The notes below the pieces were generated by a model. It worked only from the letters and a program-made list of their open reading frames with translations. It was not told the DNA's origin and searched no databases. The translations under genes were made by a program, and so were the position numbers. Positions 1-14,700 of a stretch of DNA of 64,000 nucleotides are shown here, in pieces. How positions within the stretch are numbered: position 1 is the stretch's first letter; every line of letters begins with the position of its first letter. The stretch comes from Atherinomorus stipes (lineage: Eukaryota > Chordata > Actinopteri > Atheriniformes > Atherinidae), in NCBI GenBank assembly GCA_023101725.1, contig JALJCO010012876.1, positions 372,001 through 436,000 of the forward strand, written 5' to 3'.

Positions 1-439
1 TGGATCAGTCCTCTGTGACATACTGTATTTTTGTCATCTGCACTAATCTGCAAAAGTACCTCTGTAGTCCATAGTGGGTGTGGCCCAAATATTTTTACAT
101 AGATGAATAGAGTTTGCTGACTACACATGCTCCCATCAGTTTCCACTCAGGAAGAAAATAAAGAACCGAAACGCCAGACAAAAACAAGCCGAAGAACAGG
201 AAGGATGGTTGTTCTGAGGAAAGACTACAAGACAGTTGGCACTAACCAATTTGCAATGTATTGTAGACCATCATGCCCATTAATGGGAAAATACATATAC
301 ACATTTAAAGAATAGTGTGAGGTTTCCTCCATAAACATACTCTATATGAGTGTTTCCTTTTTTGTTGTTGTAGTATCCCATGTATCCAGAAAATAGTGGC
401 CACATTAAAGATTAAACTGTGACCATTTTATTAAGTATT

Positions 440-510
440 TTTTAAAATCTAGCTTGCTTGAACCGTTTTTCCAGGATCCCCTACCCTGCCTTTAAACATT
501 GTTGGACTTT
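440..510. repeat. Direct repeat copy A (partner at about 1308-1376)
   Basis: Both copies share GCTTGCT followed by AACCGTTTTTCCA, then CC(C/A)TA/CCCTnnCTTTAAACA and a CTTTTGnnGTCA-like end. They are roughly three-quarters identical by eye over about 70 bp and lie in the same orientation. They may be parts of one old interspersed repeat family. Confidence 0.5.
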
Positions 511-1307
511 TGGAGGTCAAAGGTTTAATGCAATTGGGACGAAAACCTTGTGAGAAATAAAGCACAGCTTGAACTTCCCTCTTACTGAGTTTGATTCTGT
601 TTCCAGCTAATTTGAACTTGGTTTACATGAGTTGTCTTTGCTCACTCATATAGAACAGATGAAGATTGACATTACGGTAATAAAATCACAGTACTTTGGC
701 CCATAAATATTTAGTGACAAATTTTCTAAAAATATTGATTCTTTTAAATCCAGAGTTGGTAATCCGGCTCAGAAACACTTTTTGTTATAGCTACTGGGTG
801 AAATGGTCCTTTCATCCTGACAGTAGTCAATACATCATGTATTCATAAAAAGGAAGGAAAAAAGTCAGACCTCTGTGAGAGCTGCAGTTCTGTAAAAACT
901 CTGACCAACCCCTTGGTAATTCACAACTTATAGAAAGAACAATTCAATGCCTTTATGTCTTGTCTCTGTCCATCCCCTCTCGCTGTCCCCCACGTGACCC
1001 CCCTGTGCGCTACTCTCTGTAAACAAATATAGCTAACTTCTGCTACGCCAAAAATCCAATCCAAACCAAAACAACAGATAAGGATTAAGTCTCGGAGGCG
1101 TTGACGTTTGCAGTGTGGACTTTTTACACTGGAGAAAGAGTTGGAGGTGAGTGGATTAAAACTGTTAAAAACATGGTTTGTCAGCTGTTTACGATCAAGC
1201 TAACGAGCTATCCACTCAGCTGTTATTGTTTACCTGCGCGTAAAACATCGGTACACACATCCCTGTGCTCTGAAGGCGTGGTTTCGGGTGGTGTGGTTTT
1301 TTAAATT

Positions 1308-1376
1308 GTCGCTTGCTCAAACCGTTTTTCCATCATTGCCAACCCTAGCTTTAAACACATGTAGCGCTTTTGCTGT
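1308..1376. repeat. Direct repeat copy B (partner at about 440-510)
   Basis: Same orientation as copy A. It lies immediately before the inverted-repeat element starting at 1380, so that element may have inserted within or beside this older repeat. Confidence 0.5.
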
Positions 1377-1379
1377 CAG

Positions 1380-1738
1380 CAGCCCCTTTCAGACTTGCAC
1401 TGGAAAGCGGAAATATTGCGGACTCTGTCCTTTATAACGGCTGCATTCAGACATGCGTTCCGCTCTTTTACCTCGGAAATGTAGCGGACATGTACCGGCT
1501 GGACCCCATGTCATAAGAGCGGAAATGTTGCAGCACGTCGTTTTGGCTGAACGCATAAGAAAATGTTCCGGACAAAGTTAAAAGGAGAGAGAGGCTTTGC
1601 TGACTTTTCCGCAACATTTCCTGATGTCTGAAAGCACCCGGGACGCGATAAGTCCGCAACGAAGCGGCAAGTTTGAAAAGACGAGTCGGTTGGACTTTAC
1701 TGCTCATGTTCTGCAATGCAAGTCTGAAAACGGCTTAT
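1380..1738. mobile_element. Non-autonomous DNA transposon (MITE-like) with imperfect terminal inverted repeats
   Basis: The left end reads AGCCCCTTTCAGACTTGCAC and the reverse complement of the right end reads AGCCGTTTTCAGACTTGCAT, giving matching ends over about 26 bp with a shared core TTTCAGACTTGCA. The interior (about 310 bp) repeats CGGAA/GCGGA motifs, is more GC-rich than its surroundings, and encodes nothing recognisable. A clean target duplication was not found, so the superfamily is open (hAT-like is a guess). Confidence 0.65.
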
Positions 1739-4700
1739 TAGTCAGTCTTTTATTTAAATTTGAATTGAGCATCAATTCTTTCCCAAGGAAACTTTGACTT
1801 GTGGTCCAAAAGAACAGTGCACTGAACACCCACCTGATGGTTAGGAGACAGCCCCCTCTCTCTTGAACCCAGATGTGACACAACTTCAGTTTTAATGCCA
1901 CAGGGTTCCAGTTTTACACACAAACTATCCTCTTTCATATGCTAAGCCTCTTCTTAATTTTTCCTCTTTAGATTCATCTTCATCATCAACAGAGTTTTCT
2001 CTCATCTGTGAAAGTTTTTGGCACCGTAAAGTTTGTTGAATTTAGTAGTTGTGGGTGTATATTTGTATAAGTGTGCAATAGATCCTATGATCAGACCATC
2101 TACTGTGGAATTAGATTATGAAGTGCTCAGCTGTTTTCCCAATCAATCCGGCACATGAAAACTTACTATTATGCAGCTCTTTGTCTGCTTTCCACTCACA
2201 TAGCCTGAAGCAGAAAGGGCTTCCAGAAGCTTATTTCTGTATCCAAACCAGGGCAACACTAACCCTGCTTGCATCAAAATTTAAATCCACAATGCAAAAT
2301 GTAGCTTTAACCAGTTTATAATCTGGACTTGCATTATTTACTGACTACCACCAACAACTAGCTAAGCCTCAGTGAGTGCATGAGGCATTCTATGGGTTAC
2401 ACACATGCTCTGGCTTTGAACACTATACCCAGCTGATTCCTGAATGCAGCATTACCACTGGTGATGCTGCATTCCAGATGACAGCATATAAAAGACAGCT
2501 CTGGAGTTTCTGGAGGGCACATTCCTTTTGTTTTGGCAGAGACTAATATGCGAGCCACACTACGTTTAAAGGGAGAAAATAAAATACAAAAGACATCAAA
2601 TTACAATGGACAGATGACGCATGGAGGGACTGAAGAAAAGATGCAGTCAATCTGTTTTCCAACACTTTGTCTGCAAAACACATCAGATCTCTCTCTAGTG
2701 GTCCAACAACTTTTAGGTGCTGGCAAACCTTGACTTGGAAAACTTGTAAACATCTGAATTTGCGTGTCTACGTCCACTTTTAATGTCTCTTTATTTTAAA
2801 TGGGGAGATGAGTTGGACTACCTTGATGTGCCAATTGATGGTTTTGAAATGACTGAACAGTATAAACTGTACTTATAGTGTTATTTTAACACCTAAAACC
2901 TTAAATTGAGCACTCACTCTTACATGCGCTTGTCATTTGGATTCAATATCTTTTGTGCCTTTTGTGCATTGTAGTCTTACTCTGTGTCTCTCTGTTTTTC
3001 TGCAGGCTGAATATACTTGCGTGAAATCGAACATTTCTTCCGCTGATTTGCCGTGAAATGGTGTGCTTGTGTGGGATTACTCTCTGTTAGCTTCAACATT
3101 GAGCCTTACAGAGGCGTGACTGACAGAGGAAGAGAGGAGAGGAGAGGGAGCTTGATCCACTTACTGCAACGTATGCTCGTCCAGTCTGTTAGACAGTGAG
3201 AGCACTGTGCAATTTAGACAAACTCTGTGGTGCAGACAGGCACACATGGAAACACAAACAGAGTATCCTCATGCATGCGCGTATGTACGCAGGCATTGAG
3301 TTACAAATGCGTGCTCTTCAGAGTGTGCAAGTGTTTAAGTTGTGGAGCACAGGAAGGAGGAAGGACATGAAAGCTAAACAAACAAAGATCAGTGATGGTG
3401 GAAGGAGAGCCGCCGTCAAATGAAAGAAAAGACAAAATGAGTTTGAAGGGATAGGGTGGGCGGGATGGAGATGAAGGGCTGAACTGTATAATCTAGAGAT
3501 TTGTCACTGTGAGCACATAACCTGGGAGCGGAAAAGGAGGAAGGCTGATGATTGAGTGTTTTAGAATCGATGAAGCAACATGAGTTGATGTGGGAGGGAT
3601 GCAGACAGGTCTGAGGATGGAGAGGCTTTGCAGGGCTGAGGAAGGATGATGGCGTGGAGGAAAAGACTGTACAGCTGTGTTGCAGATCTGCAGGACCAGG
3701 AGTAGGAGGAGGTGAGGGGAAATCTTGTTCCCTCCTATCCTCTACTGGTTAACTGTAAGCATATGTCCTTTTCTCTACTTTTGTTTATAACTACTTTTGG
3801 GATTTTTACAGATTATGCCCTCCTACATGCCTTGCATTTTTCTCTTTATGTATCTTTTCATCTCAGTACTCCATTCCTCTCTTTCACGTGTCTTTCTCCT
3901 CTGATTACATAACTACAAAAGCAAATACATGAAGAATGCGCAGACTCATACATACAAAAGCTTTTCAGGCATACCCCTTCAATGTGGAAATAAGCTTTTC
4001 TTTAACGCTGTGTCTCCAAGGTGTGTAAAATGTCACTCTTCTCAAAAGACAGTTATATTTTACAACTTGATGTACGAAATTTAAATGAGAACATACACAA
4101 ATAGTTTAAAAGTAATTTAAACCTTACATCTTATTCAATGCAGTAAAAAAATATATCAGAATATAACAAAATAAATGTTAAAATGTTGGCTTATCTGGAA
4201 TCTGATGAATTTGAATTTGATCTTATACAGTATGTACTATAACTACAAGAAAGACAAACAATGTGCTCACAAAAGCCACAAGTCTTACTGTGTTGTCTAA
4301 ATGTGCGTGCTTCATAAATTCTTTAGTATAGAAATACAATTTTCGAGCAAATTCAACCCCATCTGGTGAAGCAATGAGGGGTGAAAAGGGTGAAAATAAA
4401 AGAGAGAATCTGAATAATTTACTGGTGCTTTGCAAACCGGCTGAGATAATTCTGATTTTTTGTCACAGTGTTGGCTCATGTGTTACTTAAAGTTTTCAAA
4501 GGCTCTTTAAGAAACAGCCAGCACAGTTCCATTTGTGTCTCCCTCCTGAGTCTTGACCATCTCCATACAGACTGTGCTCTCGTCTATCCCAGATAAAGCA
4601 GAAGTTGCTGGGCCTCCTCCTTTAGCCCTGATCCTGTGTTGATTATTGTGTTATTCTGCCTCTCATTTATAACTGCATCATTTTATTTAAATTTTTATCT

Positions 4701-4915
4701 TTGCCGGCTTCTATGGTCTGATTTTTGCATCTTTAATCAGCCTTTGTTCAGCTTCCAGAACCACGACCCTCCAACAGAAACATACTATACAGCATGTCCT
4801 CTGTTCCACTTAAGAGACTCAGGTCAGGGTCATACTTGGCATGACTGGTTTAATCCTGTTCCAACGCAGCGGGTGTCAAAAGTCCCCCGATCACACTTGC
4901 AACGTTGGAAACGCA

Positions 4916-5419
4916 GCACTATGCTAGCCTGCTACACCAGCCTGACTAACACCATGAATGAGATACACGGCAAGTCAGTCTGAATTCCCTCCATTGGGAA
5001 GTGATTTCCACTCCGGTGAAAAACTTGACCGGACTAATCACAGCGCGGAAGGCAGGACTTTACAACACGTCATTTTTGGCGACTCATTCATCTAACATAA
5101 ACAGGAAAAATGGCGGCTGCAGAGGAGTGGCTATATAACGATGCCCTTTCTGATGTAGACATCAGTGAGCTGCAAATGTCCTTAAACTCACAACAATTTG
5201 CTGCTCTGAAGGCTGTCCTCCAAGTTTTACTCTTAGAAGAAGGCGTTTGCAATACATCCGTGTTTCTCTGATTGGTTCTCTCCGGTTCACTTTCCTCCTG
5301 TTAGTCCCGCTTCTTGTCTCGCATTGGAAATCAGTCTCCAGCGGAGGGAGCCCAGACTGACTTGCCGTGTATCTCATACATGGCGTTAGTCAGGCTGGTG
5401 TACCAGGCCACCACTATGC
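4916..5419. mobile_element. Non-autonomous DNA transposon, TAGCCT family copy 1, with 9-bp target duplication
   Basis: The element spans 4925-5410. The left end starts TAGCCTGCTACACCAGCC and the reverse complement of the right end starts TGGCCTGGTACACCAGCC; the two arms stay similar for about 80 bp (through GATACACGGCAAGTCAGTCTG and beyond). It is flanked by GCACTATGC (4916-4924) and CCACTATGC (5411-5419), a 9-bp duplication with one mismatch. The interior has a short frame at 5110-5271 starting MAAAEEWLYN with LNSQQFAALKAVL. That frame ends at a stop 162 bp in. See copy 2 at 34968-35488 for a related element. Confidence 0.75.
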
Positions 5420-5815
5420 CACCAGTCATGTGACCATGTTTGCAAAAGTGACAGCGCCTGCTTCACTCCAGTTCAGTGGGTGGTGCTAATAGTCATTTGT
5501 GTTGTTTTACGTCCACCTAAACATGCTGATAAGCCTTTTGTACCTTCACAGTTTTGCCTGATGGCGAGCTTTAGTAAGTTGCCGAGGTAAAGACTGCAAC
5601 AATAGCTGCTTATCATGCTTTTGAAGTCATTTTGTTTCTCCTCTTCTTCGTGTTTTTGAGCGGGGACTGTCTTCTACGTAGGCGGCGTCATTACATCTTC
5701 TTCATGTGGGTGAATGATGCAATCATTACGAGCCAGCAACGTTTGCAGACCACCTCCAGTGGTGGGTCTGGGCACTGTGCCATGCTCACACTGAAGTGTC
5801 AACGTGAAGCATGTT

Positions 5816-5816
<1 letters not shown>

Positions 5817-5848
<32 letters not shown>
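5817..5848. repeat. Poly-C tract (32 bp)
   Basis: An uninterrupted run of C, G on the other strand. It creates artificial poly-Pro and poly-Gly frames on the two strands. The length is likely variable between individuals and may be mis-sequenced. Confidence 0.95.
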
Positions 5849-5850
<2 letters not shown>

Positions 5851-6799
5851 GGATTCTCGACAATCAGTAATGGTACCAAACATTAATGTTCTTGATGACA
5901 AAATCCTGGAATTAAAAAAATGTTAAAAATCAAAGACTTAAATAGTTTTAAAATCCTTAAACTCCGTTTTTATGTTTTAAACAACATAACAGTTACGAAA
6001 TTGTGATACTAAACCACAGTTCCTTCATAACTGTTTGCTGGAACAGATACACTTTTTATGTACTCAAAAAATGTTACTCAACCTGCCATTAGATCCTTTT
6101 TTCAGGATGATGTGGGATAGTTCATATATGTTTACATCCTCAGAAATGCCTGCAAGCATTCCTCTCCTGGAAAGAATTCAGTTCCTGCTCGTTTGCTGTT
6201 TCTCAGTCTGGATGCAGTAGTTTCAGCATCACACAATTTATGTTCATTTAGTAGAGTATGTGCCGCACTCATGTTACAGCTGGCCTTCAGATGTGGACTA
6301 CACAAAGGACAAATCATTCTTTGGGACTTAGTCTGACTAAAGCCATTAGTCCAACCTAAGCAGATTGAAGGAGATAAGAGTCTTTGGGCTCCCTTTGGGA
6401 TTGGAGAGGCATGTTTTAAACATACACAACTGCTCTTTTTTCAAACCGTGGAAAAGTCCCAGCTCATCTGGTTTGCATAGCATCACACATCATAATAGAA
6501 TGCCAGATAAATCTGGTGGAATTTGATGAGAGTATTTCCCTTGGAAAAAATGTGGATTTGAAATGTGTTGGGATTAGTGAAGGCTGTGATGGTGGAAGTG
6601 GGCTCTGAGTTTTGAGGGAGATAAAGTTTGTGTGATCTGATCTAACGTACATCCATGCAAGGTCATTAATCTTATTTTTCTGTGGAACAATAGAAGGTAT
6701 CTAGTGGATTAGATGGATGTTAAATATGCTGTGTTTCTGTCCTACCCTGAAAGATGTTACAGCTTGAAAAATAAAAATTTGAGCAAAAGACGTGAATCC

Positions 6800-6952
6800 T
6801 ATCAATCAATCAATCAATCAATCTTTGTTTATGAAGCGCTTATCCAGCAAGTTGCGTGACTCAAAGCGCTTTACAGTTTAAAAACATTCCCGCCTGCTGC
6901 CCTTCAAAAAAAAAAAGAAGAAAAACCTGAAATTTTACACATATACAGTATA

Positions 6953-6985
<33 letters not shown>

Positions 6986-7003
6986 GTATATATATATTTA
7001 CTG

Positions 7004-7072
<69 letters not shown>

Positions 7073-7630
7073 TGTATATGTATATATAAAAACGACAACA
7101 ACAACTCCCCAACTCAGGTAAACTGATATACCTGAGGCTGAGTACAGATGGAAAAAAGTGAGGGAACCCCATCAGAGGAGCCGTCTGCACCGGGGTGGCA
7201 CAGCAACCGTAACCACAGTGGCCCGGGTGCCCAGGGGAGGCATGGATGGAACACCAACCCCCACCAAGGCACCAGCGGCACTGTACCAGTCCGCCACTGC
7301 CACCCCGGATACAGAAGGGCCCCACTAAGGAAGCACTGGAGGGACATAAGGACCCAGGAACAATAAAATTAAGAACATTAAACATATAAAATGCATTAAA
7401 ACCTTGAATAGAAACATTTAAAATGCCCAAACAGTAATAAAAAGGCAATCAGAAGACAATCAAAAGACAACCAGTGAATAAATAAAAAATATTAGATTAA
7501 CCAATTACTACTTAAACAGTAAAAGTCAGCTAAAAGCTAAACTAAAAAGGTGGGTCTTGGGCCTACTCTTAAAAACGTGAATGTTCTCTGCGCCCCTGAG
7601 ATCCTTTGAGCATTACTTCGATAAGAAAAT
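6800..7630. repeat. Teleost interspersed repeat carrying an AT microsatellite
   Basis: It starts with tandem ATCA units and a CTTTGTTTATGAAGCGCTTATCC-like phrase (the GAAGCGCTT and CAAAGCGCTTTACAG motifs are typical of common fish repeats). It ends with AAAAAGGTGGGTCTTGGGCCT and GTTCTCTGCGCCCCTGAGATCC. From about 6941 to 7087 lies a (TA)n microsatellite with interruptions. The C/G-rich part at 7150-7340 gives long spurious frames. No transposase is seen; class not determined. Confidence 0.65.
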
Positions 7631-10196
7631 CTCTAAATAATGTGCTGAATTTTTTTTTTCTTGGTTAATTTTTTGCCATTAGCAGCATACATCGGGGTCA
7701 TGTATGGAGAAAAAAAGAAGAAGAAAGAAAATAAAAATAAAAAGTCTGCACCAAGCAGGGGTGCAGGAGGAGTCAGATAGTATCATAACTGTAACATACG
7801 AGTTTTGCATCCAGCAGTTTTGAGTTATTTTCACACCTGGTCTTAATAGTTTTAGATTTACTGTAGTTTTATTTTAGAAATTTGTGATTTTTTGTGTTCA
7901 GTTACTGTTTGCTCTCATTTTAGACGCCGTTTCTGTCAAAGTTTTACAGAAAAAATAACTTCTTTTTTTCCCTGAGTACAATGATTTCGCAAAGTCATCT
8001 GATGTCATCATTTATTTCTGCTGGCAGCTAGGGTAATGTGGTCTGCGTGATAGGAATTTGCTAAAAATGAAAATAAATACAAGGAAAAAGAGGGACAGAT
8101 GTGCTTTCACCAACAGTATTCAAATAATGCTAATGTGTGGACTCAAAAACGTACAATTTCTGCTTTAGTTTTTCACCATAACTCACTGGTGGGCATTCAC
8201 ACTGAGGAATCAGGTGCTTGCTTTGTTACCCCGGTTCAAGTTTACTTTATTATTCTTTCTTTCTTTCTGGGGAGACAGGAAAGCTGGGATGACTGATGCA
8301 GTGGTTGTGCTGCCAAATTAAACAGCAGGGTTTATTTGTGGACAAGTGCAGGGAGACCCCTACCTCTCCACTTTTAAGTGGAGAGATAGGACACTGGAGA
8401 CTGGAGGGGTGTATATAGGAGTGGGTGTATGGGTGCCTATAGGCAAAGTTAAACACAAGGAGAACAACCAAGAGAGTGAACAGCTTAGACTGAGAGCTTT
8501 AGAGAGAGGCAGACGGATAAGATTTTTTTTCTTTGTTTACCACATTGAACTAAAAGGGGAATAGCTCCCATCATTAGATCCCCACCCCCTGCCTCACAGA
8601 GGAAATAAGATAGGTGGGAAGGAAGAAGGAGGAAAAAGCAGGGAAGGCTTTCTTGAGAAGCAGCAGGCCTCTGCCACTTGGATTGTCCCTGGTAATCCCT
8701 GGATTTCCTGGGCTGAGACAGGAGGTAGACCAGGCACAGTGAGAGACTTACTGAAACAGAAAGAGAAAAAAGAAACAGGAAGTGAGAAGAGAAAGAGGGG
8801 CAGAGATAAAAGAGAAATAATGCTCAAAACAGTGGTGCTGTGATTCCTGCATTATGTGGTTCATATACATGTATTGGTCTGGGAGGGTTGTGGTGTGTAA
8901 TTGTTAGCATGTGTGCTTATGGGTGGTTGTATATTTGCTTTGAGGGTGCATGCATGGGTATTAACAGGGATAAAGATTTGGAAGAAACTGATGCTCTGGC
9001 TTGCTGCAGCTCATGCCAGATGGGGTGAGTTCAAAGCTTACCTTCACATAAGCAAATTCAGAAAGGTGCTGAAGGGCTATAAAACTATTTTGGCAACATG
9101 CTGACTTTGGATTTTGCATCTGAGACATTTTATACTCAAATGTTGCCTTTAAAGTCCTCAACAGGTTACACATCTCCCACAGAATGAACAAAAAGGCCAT
9201 CAGGTCGTCAGGGGCCCTCTTGATAAAAATGTAGGAAGCATCAGAGAAGATATCATGTGAGACCATCCTGGCAACTTTGAAGTGGTCTTTTGTGACACCA
9301 TCTTACCACTTTAATGTATTCAGGGTGCATTTTAGAGCTTGTGGAGTGTAAAAGATCAGACAACTGCAGGCTTTTAAGAAAACTCTTGCCACTGGAGCAT
9401 AAAGTCAGTGCGCGTTAGAAAGAAAATGGATGAAAGTTTTTTTTTTCTTCCTGAATTCTTTGATGATCCACTCCTGTAGTCTAGAAGGGAAAATCACAAT
9501 CTCACACGTTGATATCCAACCCTTTTGGGGTTGCTCTGTGGGGAAACAGGGATGAAATATCACAGTTCTCCTATTCTTGGGTTGCCCAGGATGTTATTTC
9601 AACTTCTTACCTCCTTCCCTTCAGTCACCCTGGGGTGCCGTGAACTCAATCCCCTCTTATAGTCTGTATAGCTAAAGCCCACAGGGAAACCGACTCGACC
9701 CAGAGCAGCCTAGGAGAGTGTGACTTGGGTCAGGGGTCCAACTCTTCTTTTTCTCAGGCTATGAAACACAAGTGGCTCTCAGGGATTCAGGAGCGGTTGA
9801 GGGGAATGCACCACCCTGAGACTGTTAAAAGTGTTTTTCTAATCAGGAGCTGATTACATGATCAGAGATAAACATATGAAGAACCAGATAAGTTCCCAGT
9901 TTGTTTGGACAGCAGGAATTTAAAGGTACTGTAAATGTTTTGTTTATATTTTTTTTTTTTATTGCTGGTAATAGTACATTGCTGCATTTTATAGCAAATC
10001 AGAAATTGGGATTGGGGGGGAGGGGGGGGCATCAAGAAGTCTGTTTGCCTGGTTGGGAGATTACACAGCATTATTAGCCCATTCACACATCTGTTTTTAA
10101 ATTTAGTGACATTTCAAAATGCTGATGAGAATTTGTTTTTACACCATGGCAAAAACACTAGAGCATAACACTTGTAAGATGGAATGAATGCGTAAA

Positions 10197-10825
<629 letters not shown>

Positions 10826-13800
10826 GCATAATTTGACACTTTGGGTGAAGATTATAGGTATAAACACAGAGGAGGAGGTTGGATGTTTCTATTCTGAACT
10901 TAGTCTATAACAGAATCCTGCAGATCAGATGTGGACTTTATGATTAGAAAAAAAGTCAGCATTCACCCAAGGCCCCTATAAAATGTCCAATTATTTTACT
11001 GCAGGAATTGTCCATGTTTCACAAAAACAATATAAATAAAAGGGAATACAAATGTTTATTTTTTTAAAGATGTTTATTGAAGCTGCCTTATCCACCCCCC
11101 AACTAAAAAAACATTGATCTGTGATGCAAATAGAACCTGTTCAAGACAATGACAAAAACAAATGAAGAAGGGCACAGATTTACAAGCAGCTAGCAGTAAT
11201 GATTATATGAAAATAAAGAATAAAGAAAATAGGGATCGGTTCAGTGACTGGAAAAATCTTTAAGCCCTTCTGAGACAGTAAAACGTTTGCTGAGCACATC
11301 ACTAACATGGATACCTGGCACAGTCTGTCACAGAAGCCACAATTATCCACAGCAACACATCAAATGGACCTCATTCTTCTTCAGGCAAGCTGCAAACTTT
11401 TGAGAAGATTCATTGCAATTGTGAACCATCTGGCACACCTTAATCTTGCATTTCATGGCTAGAAAACACATTGAGTCTGGTTGAGTAAATTTTACAAAAA
11501 AGAATAAACTACAAATGATAAATAAGGACTGAAAACTGGTGAAAAATACAGGAACTGGAGGACTCATGTCTGGGTTTGCCTTGGGCCCCAGATGCCAACA
11601 GCTCATATGGTGACATTTTCAAACCTAGGTGGTCTCAAACAAGATGAAAATGTAGTGTTTGTAGTGTTATTTGAATTTTTTAAATGGAAGTCACCTCACT
11701 TAGTAAAACAGAACAAAGGAGTTTTGTATTTTTTCCCCTTGTATGTCCCTTTAAATTTTGCCTTGGGTAAAACGGATATGTCAATGGACAAATGATTAAA
11801 GAAAGGAGGATTCATTTCTTACCTGCTGTTGTTGATGGTGTGGTCTTATACAGATCTCAAATAAATTCTTTCCTGGTGTTCAACGGCCCCCGCAATCTAC
11901 CACTTCCTTCTGTTGTATTGCAGCCACAGCCCTTCAGCACTATCCATCACTCACATTCTCCTATTGAGATTTATATTGAGGTATAATAGAGGACTGATGC
12001 AGTTGAGAAGTGTGAGCTCACTTGATTCCAGCACCTTGTCATCAGCACCTACTCATTACATGCCTCAGACCTGTAAAAACTTCAAACACACTAACACTTT
12101 TGGAGCTGGCAGCCGGGATTTAATGCACTTTGAGGTCAATTGCTGCAGTGTACACACATTGTGGATACATGACATTCTCTAAAACTTAAAAGATCTCTCT
12201 GATTTCTTTATTTTACGTTACTTGCGCCCATGCCCAACCCCTTCTTTCTGTTTTCTTTCCAACATTCGCTAATGAATTTTTGGAGTGCTGCGTTTGGATT
12301 GCAGGTTCCAAGACCATCCAAGCGCTGTTCTCCTTCCAGCTTAGCTCTAATAAAGCTTTTATTTAATTAAAATGGGAGTTTCTCACGCATGTATCAGACA
12401 AGATGTGAAAAAAAAAGAAGCAAGACCTGCAGTGGTAAAATATGTGGTGAACAGAGTCAGTGTATTTGTAACTTTGTAGAGGCCCGGCTGCAAAAGAGTT
12501 GGTCTGTCAGAGTGAGTAGATCATTTCAGCATGAGAACACCCACTCTGTCAGTCAACACGTGTTCATGCACACGCACTCAGACATTCACATGTAGCCCTA
12601 CGTATAAACTTGCATGCAAGTACAAACACCCACATGGGGTATGTTTGCACTTTTCTTCTCATCCCCTCTTTCTCCCTCTTTGCCTCCCCTGCATTGACTG
12701 ACGTGCTCTCTCATTCAGGCCAGCACAAACTCTGCCGCCATGGTTACAGCTCCAGAGATGTTCTTTACCCAGGAGACGGACAATATTGAAATAACAACTC
12801 CCTTAACAACACAACCGACCATGCCCTCGCTCTCATGTCTGCTGCGTCTGGGGCACTCTGCCATATTAAGGGAAACTACTGAAGCTGGCTGGGTTACAAA
12901 AATGTTGGCAGGTGTGTGTTCTTTGCCAGCTCCTGACCCTGAGTCTGCCCAGGGCTTGCTGCTGTGTTTCTCTTGGAAAAACCTTGAGACATGGCTGAGT
13001 GCCTGGTGGGTCAGGGACCTGGGGCAGTAGCAACTCCCAAACAGATTCAGTTTATACCGCAGCACAATTCACTACACTTGTTTTAATCTCTTTGGGCCTG
13101 GCAGCACATCTCAGTATTACCAGGAGGTTAAAATGATCATGAATCCCACCTTAGATAGAAATGAAAATCAGAATGATGTATGATGCCTTCACTGATCCAA
13201 ATCCTGGATTTGGGAACTTTGAGGTTGCGATATCAGCTGACTTAAGCACAGAAGGGAGACTCAAATGGTCAGAGGTTGGACCAAGATCCATTCGTGGGCC
13301 ATTTGCCTCTGGCAGGGTGACAGCAGGGCGTTAAGCTTGGAGAAAATGTTGAATCAAACATGTCAAAAAGAATGAATAAGATCAGACTCTGCTCTCTGGT
13401 GTGCAGAAAGAGGAAGGGGTAGAGGTCTGGCCCTTGCAGAGAGATGAGAGGAGGGAGTCTCTTCTGAGGTTAAAGAGAAGAAAGAGCAGAGGAAAAGAAG
13501 TACAGAAAAGGAAGGGGTATAATGAAAGAGTTATACAGTATATGCTGCTGCTTCATCAGTTGTCTCATTGGATTATGAAAAAGGCAGAATAAAGCAAAAA
13601 GAAACCCGCAAGACTGGTTAGCAAACATTGTGAGCTCAGATGGAGGGAGAGTGAGAGTCACATGGTTGAGCTTAGAGCTTGGTTGTGATTATCCCAGCGT
13701 AAAGGTTACCTGGAGTTTAAACATTCAATATGCTCAGTATGGGCATTATGATTGCAAAAACATGATTGTGTGAATTACGACCCAGACTTCTGACATCGGC

Positions 13801-14700
13801 CTCAATCAGTTGTGCAGCTGTATCGGCCTTAAGCTTCTCCACAAATCATTTAAGTCTGGATGCTGGCGTTCTCCAGGCAGTATTTCCCAAAGCTGGGTAT
13901 CTTGTAATTAGGATCATAGACAGATCAGTCTGGTGTAGTTTGAAGGTATGATGAGCTTAGTCCTATCTTCCAATCAAATCAAATGAAACTGTCTTATGGG
14001 GTAGAATGTAGAGCTGCATGAATCTGCCCCAGCGCATTACAGTATCGAAAAAAATCCCTATCTAACACACCTCTGATTCATGCAAGAGAGCTTAACAGTG
14101 ACTGACAACTCGGTCTCCATTGCCAGGCCTGTCAGAGGTGGCGTGGGATTGTAGAAGGCGTAAGCGGGGAGGTTAACCCCTGGTGTCTTCGACAGCTGTG
14201 GAGTTTTTTGGCCGTCTGGCGGCTGCATGCTATAAATTCTCTCTAAAGAGGGTTTACTTTTGATTTTAATGGGTGCTGTAAATTTACGGCACCCTGGTCT
14301 TGGTGAAAGAGAAAGAAGGATTATTTTTAAAAGGTTTCCCTTTTTCCCCCTCTCCCTTTTAGCCCTGAGTTCTCTCTTTCCTTCAGGAGAAAGTCAGTGG
14401 AGTCGTGCCATGTCTTTTGTGGTCTGCTCTACCTGTAGTCTGTCTGCATGGAAAGTGCATAAAAATAGCCAGAAAAAATTGAAATGCTGCAAAAGAATTT
14501 GTATTTGTCTGACACAGAGTATAATGGCTTTATTGTGTATTTAGGCCATGTTATGTTTCTAAAGAGGAATGCAGCCTGTGCCTGCACAGCTTTTTCTTTT
14601 TTTGGGCTGTTTTTTATGCAGTTTGTGAGTTTTGTGCTGAGGTTTGTGAATTAAAAAAACTCAAAGCACCCTTCTGGACTCTCCGTCTTCTTTCCTGCAG

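Noticed and set aside
3000..3720. Possible exon: TTTCTGCAG acceptor-like site followed by sequence with an ATGGCGTGGAGG start near 3647
   Set aside because: The frame from that ATG reaches a TAG after 18 codons without a convincing donor, and no homology was recognised; an untranslated exon cannot be excluded but is unsupported.
5632..5901. Poly-Pro and poly-Gly frames on opposite strands
   Set aside because: Caused by the 32-bp C tract.
6861..7448. 195-codon frame on the minus strand
   Set aside because: Runs through a (TA)n microsatellite and an interspersed repeat; Ile-Tyr run and no domain.
8961..9266. 101-codon minus-strand frame
   Set aside because: No recognisable motif, composition of random AT-rich DNA; treated as chance.
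12715..13065. Overlapping open frames on both strands (96 and 116 codons), the + one with a Kozak-like GCCGCCATGG start
   Set aside because: No recognisable domain, no splice context, and both lie in what is inferred to be an intron; likely chance.
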